Shown here: positions 7,670-11,492 of the stretch, piece after piece
Layout: each line of letters begins with the position of its first letter
How positions within the stretch are numbered: the stretch's first letter is position 1
DNA from: Candidatus Thorarchaeota archaeon
GTDB taxonomy: Archaea > Asgardarchaeota > Thorarchaeia > Thorarchaeales > Thorarchaeaceae
NCBI GenBank assembly: GCA_029855925.1
Contig: JAGSHP010000172.1
Location: 1 to 11,492, forward strand
Direction of reading: 5' to 3'
Length of the DNA stretch: 11,492 nucleotides
The notes under the pieces: generated by a model
What the model saw: only the letters and a program-made list of their open reading frames with translations
Databases searched by the model: none
What the model was told of the DNA's origin: nothing
Translations under genes and position numbers: made by a program

Positions 7670-7738
7670 TCTCAAGGGCTGAGTAGATTGGTCATTGACC
7701 ATCTGGTCTCAAGGTGGGCTCGTGGCTAAGCCAGGTAT

Positions 7739-7769
7739 AGATAATTCGCATCATGCGAATGTCACCTAA
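7739..7769 (+). other. tRNA intron 1 (31 bases, D-stem, between positions 22 and 23)
   Basis: Exon bases AGGT (7733-7736) pair with intron bases ACCT (7764-7767) as a 4-bp central helix. It is followed by 3-base bulges ATA (7737-7739) and AAA (7768-7770). Cutting after the second base of each bulge joins GGTAT to AGCG and completes the D-stem. The intron's own stem is ATTCGCA/TGCGAAT with a TCA loop, extended by GAT/GTC. This matches the archaeal bulge-helix-bulge layout recognised by the splicing endonuclease; the outer exon helix is weak, so it is a relaxed form. Confidence 0.75.
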
Positions 7770-7790
7770 AGCGACAGGCTCTTAACTTGT

Positions 7791-7819
7791 ATGTCCGCTC
7801 ATTTCGACGGACAGAGGTC
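7791..7819 (+). other. tRNA intron 2 (29 bases, after position 43)
   Basis: TGTCCG (7792-7797) pairs with CGGACA (7808-7813) to form the intron stem. Bases ACTT (7785-7788) face GAGG (7814-7817) as an imperfect central helix (three of four pair), with bulges GTA and TCT. Cutting after the second base of each bulge leaves variable loop TGGTC. The insertion itself is secure because 34 bases separate the anticodon stem from the T-arm; the exact cut sites are less certain. Confidence 0.7.
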
Positions 7820-7852
7820 TGGTCGCGGGTTCAAATCCCGCCGAGCCCGCCA

Positions 7853-7867
7853 TCTCTTCTTCTTCTT
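7853..7867 (+). terminator. Pyrimidine-rich tract after tRNA-Lys
   Basis: TCTCTTCTTCTTCTT follows the encoded CCA directly. T-rich tracts without a hairpin are the usual archaeal termination signal, so this probably ends the tRNA transcript. Confidence 0.5.
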
Positions 7868-7897
7868 GTATATGGTCTTTAGAGATCAATAGTCAGC

Positions 7898-7937
7898 AAA
7901 AAAAAAGAGGAGGTGTGTGGCCTTAGTCAGCCACACA
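7898..7937 (-). terminator. Hairpin plus T9 tract downstream of peroxiredoxin
   Basis: Read on the minus strand, an 8-bp perfect stem (7930-7937 with 7914-7921) around an 8-base loop is followed by a pyrimidine-rich stretch and nine consecutive T (7898-7906). It lies just past the peroxiredoxin stop. It looks like a bacterial-style intrinsic terminator; in archaea the T tract alone may suffice. Confidence 0.65.
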
Positions 7938-7957
7938 TTCGAGTAGTGTAATTGGTC

Positions 7958-8608
7958 TTAGATCTTCTTCTTGCAGAAGAACCAGTCAGCGCAGTCGTAT
8001 CCCTCTGTCAGACGCTTCTTGGCCTCTTCAACAGTGCTGGGTGGAGGCACGATCACGTCATCACCGGGTTGCCAGTTCGCGGGTGTTGCAACCCCGTGCT
8101 TGTCAGAGGTCTGAAATGCGTCAATTGCGCGTAGAATCTCAGCCATGTTGCGGCCATTGCTCAGTGGGTAGTAAATGAGCGCGCGTAGTTTGAACTCGGG
8201 GTCTATGAAGAATACTGCTCGCACCGCAGCTGTAGAACTCTGGGCAGGGTGAATCATTCCGTATTTGCGAGCCACATTCATGCTCAGGTCCTCAATGATT
8301 GGGAATGGGATCTCCTTCCCCAGCTTCTCCTTGATTGCTCTCGTCCATGCTATGTGGGAATAGATGCTGTCAATGCTCAGTCCAAGCAACTTGACCCCAC
8401 GCCGTTTTAGCTCGTCGTAGATGTCAGCGAACGCCATGAACTCAGTCGTGCAGACAGGTGTAAAGTCCGCAGGATGCGAGAACAGTATCACCCAACTGCC
8501 TTTGGCCCACTCTGAGAACTTTATCCGACCATGGGTCGTGTTTGCCTCAAAATCAGGTACCTCTTCACCAATCAGTAACATTCGTTTTTCCATTTCTTGT
8601 GTTTCCAT
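7958..8608 (-). CDS. Peroxiredoxin (Prx6-type / archaeal thioredoxin peroxidase)
   Basis: It reduces hydrogen peroxide and organic hydroperoxides in the cytoplasm. The catalytic signature is HPADFTPVCTTEF, with the peroxidatic Cys in P-x3-T-x2-C; an Arg in AVRAVFFIDP and YYPLSNGRN complete the active-site surroundings typical of this subclass. The C-terminus has YDCADWFFCKKK. Its two cysteines correspond by position and context to the extra cysteine pair of the Aeropyrum enzyme (C207/C213). The reading frame extends upstream to TTG 8659, but ATG 8608 has GGTGAGG close in front and gives a usual length of 216 residues. ATG 8620 and ATG 8593 are alternatives. It is divergent from the PerR-like gene, with an operator-like palindrome between them, implying peroxide-controlled expression. 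Confidence 0.93.
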   Translation of the reverse strand: METQEMEKRMLLIGEEVPDFEANTTHGRIKFSEWAKGSWVILFSHPADFTPVCTTEFMAFADIYDELKRRGVKLLGLSIDSIYSHIAWTRAIKEKLGKEIPFPIIEDLSMNVARKYGMIHPAQSSTAAVRAVFFIDPEFKLRALIYYPLSNGRNMAEILRAIDAFQTSDKHGVATPANWQPGDDVIVPPPSTVEEAKKRLTEGYDCADWFFCKKKI

Positions 8609-8663
8609 GTTCCTCACCATATTGAAAGTATCCGTGTGATTTTCAAATCGGGTTGCCAATAAT

Positions 8664-8678
8664 TAAGAATCATTCTTA
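8664..8678. promoter_or_regulatory. PerR/Fur-box-like operator
   Basis: TAAGAATCATTCTTA is a perfect 7-1-7 palindrome, the same architecture as the bacterial PerR box TTATAATnATTATAA. It overlaps AT-rich TATA-like sequence for the peroxiredoxin (minus-strand TTAAATAA around 8675-8682), so a bound regulator could block initiation. A second TAAGAAT half-site at 8715-8721 lies next to the perR promoter. Regulation by the adjacent Fur-family protein is inference. Confidence 0.65.
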
Positions 8679-8714
8679 TTTAAGTATTGTTATCTGAAAA
8701 CTACAGATTGTAAC

Positions 8715-8731
8715 TAAGAATAGTTTTATTT
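8715..8731 (+). promoter_or_regulatory. Promoter of the perR-like gene with operator half-site
   Basis: TTTTATTTG (8723-8731) is a TATA-like box about 26-30 bases before ATG 8757. This suggests a leaderless or nearly leaderless mRNA and fits the absence of a good Shine-Dalgarno. The half-site TAAGAAT (8715-8721), also present in the palindrome 51 bases upstream, abuts it, and AACTA/TAGTT forms a small inverted repeat. Autoregulation is plausible. Confidence 0.4.
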
Positions 8732-8756
8732 GGGTTCGCTCAGTGGGTTATGTGCC

Positions 8757-9218
8757 ATGATATCTTCAAGACAAGAGATAGCAGACAAGATCAGAGAGGC
8801 AGGAAGACGAGCCACCCCACAGAGAATCATAATCTATGAGGCGCTTTGGAAGGCGGGCTCGCATCCATCTGCTATTGATGTACATAGGTACGCCATCAAG
8901 TCTGATCCCTCTGTCAGTCTCGCCACCGTTTATAACACTCTCCACCTGTTCGAGGAGATCAATCTTCTTACAGAATTCATGGATGGGAACGGAGTCATTC
9001 ACTATGACCCTCGGACACACCCACATGTCAATCTGATATGCGACCTGTGTGGAAAAGTCGAAGACCTCGAATACGCTCAGCTCGATGATATCCTGTCGGA
9101 CATCGAACACCTGACAGGGTTCAAGATCACAGTCCAGACACTCGATATCAGAGGCATCTGCACCGACTGCCAGGCTCTCACATCAGAACAGTCCGTGGCA
9201 GACTCCGCCAGTGACTAG
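8757..9218 (+). CDS. perR: Fur-family transcriptional regulator, PerR-like
   Basis: It is a metal-dependent dimeric repressor. Residues 1-80 form the winged helix (RATPQRIIIYEALWKAGSHPSA, then SLATVYNTLHLFEE as recognition helix). The structural zinc site is C95-x2-C98 and C135-x2-C138, each exactly one less than B. subtilis PerR numbering. At the sensing site H36, D84, H90 and D103 match PerR H37, D85, H91 and D104, but N92 replaces H93. The Asp at 103 (Glu is common in true Fur) and the divergent peroxiredoxin favour a peroxide-sensing role. ATG 8757 is the likely start; the frame extends to TTG 8730, but that overlaps the TATA-like box. The protein is 153 residues, close to the family norm. 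Confidence 0.88.
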   Translation: MISSRQEIADKIREAGRRATPQRIIIYEALWKAGSHPSAIDVHRYAIKSDPSVSLATVYNTLHLFEEINLLTEFMDGNGVIHYDPRTHPHVNLICDLCGKVEDLEYAQLDDILSDIEHLTGFKITVQTLDIRGICTDCQALTSEQSVADSASD

Positions 9219-9352
9219 ATGTGTGACATGGCACGGCACTCCGGCTCCATCAGATGAATCAATCTACTGCAGATCGGCACCAATCATTTAGAAAGGATTT
9301 TAGACATTGAACTACTGACCCCGTGTTGTACAAGTTAGCATTCATCTTGTAA
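9219..9352. other. Intergenic stretch with no recognisable gene
   Basis: Short frames here are broken by stops and have no family motif. I looked for the missing N-terminal part of the downstream glycosylase fragment in all three + frames and did not find it. Confidence 0.5.
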
Positions 9353-9619
9353 TGCCTTGGAGCTCTCGAATACGAGTTTCGTGACTTGGGATTAGTCAAG
9401 AGAATTGGTTGGCTAATTCGGGCGCGCAGATTGCTCGATGAACAGTTCGAAGGCAAGATCCCGAAGACCCGAAGAAACTTGCTAAGATTACCCGGAGTAG
9501 GGGAGTACACGGCCAATGCAATTCTTTGTTTCGCCTTTAACGAGACCGTACCTCTCGTCGACTCGAACGTCATCAGGATAGTCACGAGGGTCTATCCTGA
9601 CCTCTATGAGATAGGGTGA
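9353..9619 (+). pseudogene. Fragment of a HhH-GPD DNA glycosylase (MutY / mismatch glycosylase type)
   Basis: The frame is open from 9353 (after TAA 9350-9352) and encodes LGLVKRIGWLIRARRLL, the helix-hairpin-helix LLRLPGVGEYTANAILCFAF, and PLVDSNVIRIVTRVY with the catalytic-position Asp of VDxNV. This is the core of an adenine or G/T mismatch glycosylase. The N-terminal half and the C-terminal iron-sulfur region are missing. Resemblance stops at about 9595, after which the frame reads seven unrelated residues and a stop. No proper start codon or ribosome site is present. It is therefore a remnant, cut at both ends, and is probably inactive. Confidence 0.75.
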
Positions 9620-9839
9620 CCCAAATACATCCGGCGACACCCACGGCACATATCCAACGACGTAACCCTCCTGTTCGAGTGACCTGATCCTGCCCTGCGC
9701 AGTGGTTCTCGGAATGTCCATCGCCCGTGCAAGCACACTTGCAGAGGGTCGCACGCAGTCCCTGAGCTCCAGTAACGTGTCCGTCAAAACGCCCAGCGTC
9801 GTCGTCGAATCGCCCGTTATCTGACCTCGCCATCGTCAT
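9578..9839 (-). pseudogene. Truncated Lrp/AsnC-type regulator, possibly frameshifted near its start
   Basis: On the minus strand the frame starting at TTG 9787 gives LLELRDCVRPSASVLARAMD, then IPRTTAQGRIRSLEQEGYVV and the first strand of a ligand-binding domain (PYLIEVRIDP). This is the Lrp/AsnC order of winged helix plus RAM domain. The rest of the RAM domain is absent: past about residue 67-70 the frame only reads the antisense of the glycosylase fragment. A TATA-like TTTAAA (9853-9858) lies about 20 bases before ATG 9839 and ATG 9833, but that start is in a different frame (MARSDNGRFDDDAGRF...). A frameshift near 9780 may therefore separate the natural start from the HTH. Either defect would make it a pseudogene. 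Confidence 0.55.
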
Positions 9840-9916
9840 TTCGACGGCGCAATTTAAATCCCACCGTCGTTCTGACGGTCTAACCTGAACAAACGACTGA
9901 AACGAATAGGTCAATG

Positions 9917-9924
9917 TTTAAGTA
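9917..9924 (+). promoter_or_regulatory. TATA-like box ahead of the HTH-repeat gene
   Basis: TTTAAGTA in an AT-rich patch (9914-9926) would place a transcription start near 9945-9950, ahead of both the small frame at 9960 and the main start at 10012. This is a composition-based call. Confidence 0.35.
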
Positions 9925-9959
9925 AAGTGACGGGTACCTCTTCTGTGGAGATACCTATT

Positions 9960-10031
9960 ATGTCGTCAAGCATCGTGGAATTTCTACTTGGACCCGGAGG
10001 GGAGATTCTAAATGAACTGGACACCAGATGA
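9960..10031 (+). CDS. Candidate 23-residue small ORF / leader peptide
   Basis: ATG 9960 follows GGAGA at 9946-9950 by about nine bases and encodes MSSSIVEFLLGPGGEILNEL plus three residues, ending at TGA 10029-10031. It overlaps the start of the next gene (ATG 10012) by 20 bases in another frame. It could be a translationally coupled leader peptide, a relic of an original N-terminus, or chance. No family is recognised. Confidence 0.3.
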   Translation: MSSSIVEFLLGPGGEILNELDTR

Positions 10032-10356
10032 GTGGGACGAGGACAATGATATGGAGTATGAGGAGAGAGAGCGGAATGAGCAGGATGAGCAACACAAAAC
10101 TAGCGCATCTGATGAAGAAACCACGCCAGCAGAGCAGGTCCGGGAGGAGAGAGATAGAAACGAGACACAGGACCAGAGTCTCATGCCCCTGGACAAGGAA
10201 AAGATTGACAGCATTGTTCGGCTTGCTGCCAGATTGACACCATCTGAACCGTGCCCCTCACCATCTGACACTGACAGGTCGTTGACGGGGGGGAGGTTGA
10301 TGCCCTCGCACGACTCGCGGCCGAACTCACTCCGAACACTGCATCAGACCGCTTAG
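10012..10356 (+). CDS. N-terminal part of a HTH-repeat protein (frame broken after the G7 run)
   Basis: ATG 10012 has GGAG 7 bases upstream. The product starts with a very acidic, probably disordered stretch rich in Glu, Asp and Arg (WDEDNDMEYEERERNEQDEQ), then LDKEKIDSIVRLAARLTPSE. In the -1 frame, immediately after the seven-G run at 10287-10293, the sequence continues GEVDALARLAAELTPNTASD, a clear second copy of the VRLAARLTP element, and runs without a stop into the next entry. In the original frame the residues after the G run look unrelated and stop at TAG 10354. I conclude that this and the following entry are one gene of at least 487 codons, interrupted by a one-base loss, a real mutation or ribosomal frameshifting. 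Confidence 0.65.
   Translation: MNWTPDEWDEDNDMEYEERERNEQDEQHKTSASDEETTPAEQVREERDRNETQDQSLMPLDKEKIDSIVRLAARLTPSEPCPSPSDTDRSLTGGRLMPSHDSRPNSLRTLHQTA
10287..10293 (+). other. Seven-G run at the frame junction
   Basis: Frame 1 (ACG GGG GGG AGG) and the downstream frame (GGG GGG GAG) meet here, and a -1 shift or one extra G restores the full protein. G runs are prone to polymerase slippage, sequencing error and ribosomal slippage alike. Confidence 0.6.
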
Positions 10357-10433
10357 ACTCAAGTGAGGAGCAGAGGGGAACCCTCTCCGACAGGCATCAT
10401 GATCGTGACGAACAGCACCCCAATGATGCGCCA

Positions 10434-11471
10434 GTGACAAGACGGAAGAGAGGTCAACCACGACCCGTTCTCGCCAAGGTGCCCGAGGTCAGAGGGGTGA
10501 CACTACATTCCTTTGCTCAACTTCAGGAACTGATAGACACAGAATATCAGGGAATCAAGGAGAGAGAGGACTATGCTCAGATCATGCAGCGTACAGCTGA
10601 GTACTATGAATTCCTTGACAGAATTGGGGGCGCAGAACGCATACGCCGCAGAGATGTTGTCGCCATCAGCAAGGAGATGGGCATACCAATCAAGCGTGCG
10701 GAGTGGATTGCATTTGAGGGGACCAAGATAGAAGTCGTCCGAATCCTCGAGTTCGCCACCTCACAGTCCGAGTTTAGAGAGATCATTGATGACTTTACGC
10801 AACAACTCGATGGCCTCACTTCGTGGGACGACGTGAAGAGACGACTGGAGGAAAAATACCCCGAGGGGGATTACCTCAACCCCCGATACTTCGAGGCTCG
10901 AAGACAGAACGTCATCGACTTCTTCAGGCTGATGAACGAGGTCAAGGGAGGAACCACCCGCGGTATCAGCACCCGTATGAACATCCCCGAGAAACTGGTC
11001 ATCAACTTCATCGAGGGCGTCCCACCCTATCTCATTCGCCTTGCCCTTGCCTCAGATAAGTCTGAACTCATGGCCCGTGAGAACATCAGTAAGTTGCCAC
11101 TGAACATGTGGCGACCCACCCTCTATGGCAGGGAGGTCACCTCTGTCGAACAACTGCACGAGATGATATCGGAGATCTCGCCACGTGTCTTTGATACCGC
11201 CAGGGGAACTCAATTGCTGCACCAGGCGGAACTCCATTTGAAACTCTATCAGCGCTTCCAGCCACAGGGGTTCATCAGACGAGGGGAGATCGCATCCCTC
11301 TCTCGAACAGAACACATCTCCCCCACAACTCTGAGACGATGGCTCAGAGAGGGAGTCAGACCAAGACTGTACGATAGACACGACCTTGTTCCCGTCAGCC
11401 TGCGTGACGAGCGTCTCGAGAAGCTCCGTGCCCTGCTCAATGGCGTGACCTCCCCTTCAGCACTCCTCCAA
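10434..11471 (+). CDS. Protein with tandem HTH-like repeats, 3' truncated at contig end
   Basis: I do not recognise this as a named family. The frame is open from 10275, and GTG 10434 is only the first conventional start in it, without a Shine-Dalgarno. Numbered from that GTG, a basic linker (TRRKRGQPRP) is followed by about three diverged repeats of roughly 100 residues. Each has an amphipathic helix (FAQLQELI 27-34, WDDVKRRL 131-138, VEQLHEMI 228-235), then a longer helix, then an HTH-like segment: RRRDVVAISKEMGIPIKRAEW, TRGISTRMNIPEKLVINFIEG and RRGEIASLSRTEHISPTTLRRWLREG. A fourth copy may start at about 338. The likely role is nucleic-acid binding, by inference from the HTH pattern and charge. 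Genomic sequence ends at 11471. The six codons after that and the TGA are sequencing adapter. Confidence 0.6.
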
Positions 11472-11492
11472 CTGTCTCTTATACACATCTGA
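11472..11492 (+). other. Nextera / Tn5 mosaic-end adapter contamination
   Basis: Bases 11472-11490 read CTGTCTCTTATACACATCT, the reverse complement of the Tn5 transposase mosaic end used in Nextera libraries. The final GA continues as the read-1 adapter does. It encodes the spurious C-terminus LSLIHI and stop of the last gene. Confidence 0.97.

Larger units (their letters stand above)
7716..7849 (+). tRNA. tRNA-Lys (anticodon CUU) with two introns, CCA encoded
   Basis: Acceptor strands GGGCTCG (7716-7722) and CGAGCCC (7842-7848) pair fully, followed by discriminator G7849 and an encoded CCA (7850-7852). The T-arm is GCGGG-TTCAAAT-CCCGC (7825-7841). The anticodon arm is ACAGG-CTCTTAA-CTTGT (7774-7790) with anticodon CUU at 7781-7783 and one G-U pair. 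A contiguous cloverleaf is impossible because of two insertions. Removing 7739-7769 restores D-stem GCTA/TAGC with base G26, and removing 7791-7819 leaves a normal 5-base variable loop TGGTC. The spliced exons 7716-7738, 7770-7790 and 7820-7849 total 74 bases before CCA. G73 suits archaeal tRNA-Lys. The exact cut sites are inferred from folding. Confidence 0.92.

Noticed and set aside
7784..7820. Canonical 37/38 intron in tRNA-Lys
   Set aside because: No sequence able to act as the 3' half of the anticodon stem occurs after the insertion, while CTTGT directly after the loop pairs with ACAGG; the intron must lie after position 43.
8692..8708. ATCTG/CAGAT inverted repeat between the two redox genes, as a second operator
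   Set aside because: It is only a 5-bp repeat with a 7-base gap and no resemblance to the 7-1-7 box; it may be chance.
9259..9585. 108-codon minus-strand open frame
   Set aside because: It is antisense to the glycosylase fragment and shows no recognisable domain.
1..11471. CRISPR array, insertion sequence or transposase
   Set aside because: I found no regularly spaced repeats, no terminal inverted repeats and no transposase motifs; the Tn5 end at the right edge is a library adapter and not a mobile element.
11249..11488. Minus-strand frame beginning MCIRDS
   Set aside because: Its start lies inside the Nextera adapter, so it is a contamination artefact.

Overview
This window looks like the end of an archaeal contig. 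The evidence is a set of archaea-type genes (TYW1, archaeal translin, CTP-dependent riboflavin kinase, DUF371, Trm5), strong Shine-Dalgarno starts mixed with TATA-like promoter boxes, and a tRNA gene interrupted by introns that fold like archaeal bulge-helix-bulge substrates. An Asgard archaeon, perhaps Thorarchaeia-like, is my best guess, but that rests on overall resemblance and not on a diagnostic marker.

Layout. Bases 1-99 are the tail of an unidentified gene. A tight + strand cluster follows: TYW1 (wyosine synthesis on tRNA-Phe), a translin-family protein and riboflavin kinase RibK. A minus-strand protein-L-isoaspartate methyltransferase converges on ribK and shares a 53-bp divergent promoter region with a + strand DUF371 gene. 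A minus-strand run reads glyA (serine hydroxymethyltransferase), a MazG-like pyrophosphohydrolase with a Cys-rich tail, a predicted nucleotidyltransferase, then trm5. Trm5 makes the m1G37 that TYW1 uses, so two consecutive wyosine-pathway enzymes are encoded here on opposite strands.

From 7716 comes a tRNA-Lys(CUU) gene that I parse with two non-canonical introns (in the D-stem and at the end of the anticodon stem). Next is a redox module: a 1-Cys/Prx6-type peroxiredoxin divergent from a PerR-like Fur-family regulator. A 15-bp 7-1-7 palindrome, TAAGAATCATTCTTA, lies between them and is the likely operator.

The right end is decayed and unusual. Fragments of a HhH-GPD DNA glycosylase (+) and an Lrp/AsnC-type regulator (-) collide head-on at about 9575-9600. 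After that comes an unrecognised large gene made of about three diverged roughly 100-residue repeats, each carrying a helix-turn-helix-like segment. Its frame is broken at a run of seven G. The last 21 bases match the Tn5/Nextera sequencing adapter and are not genomic, so the last gene's apparent stop codon is an artefact.
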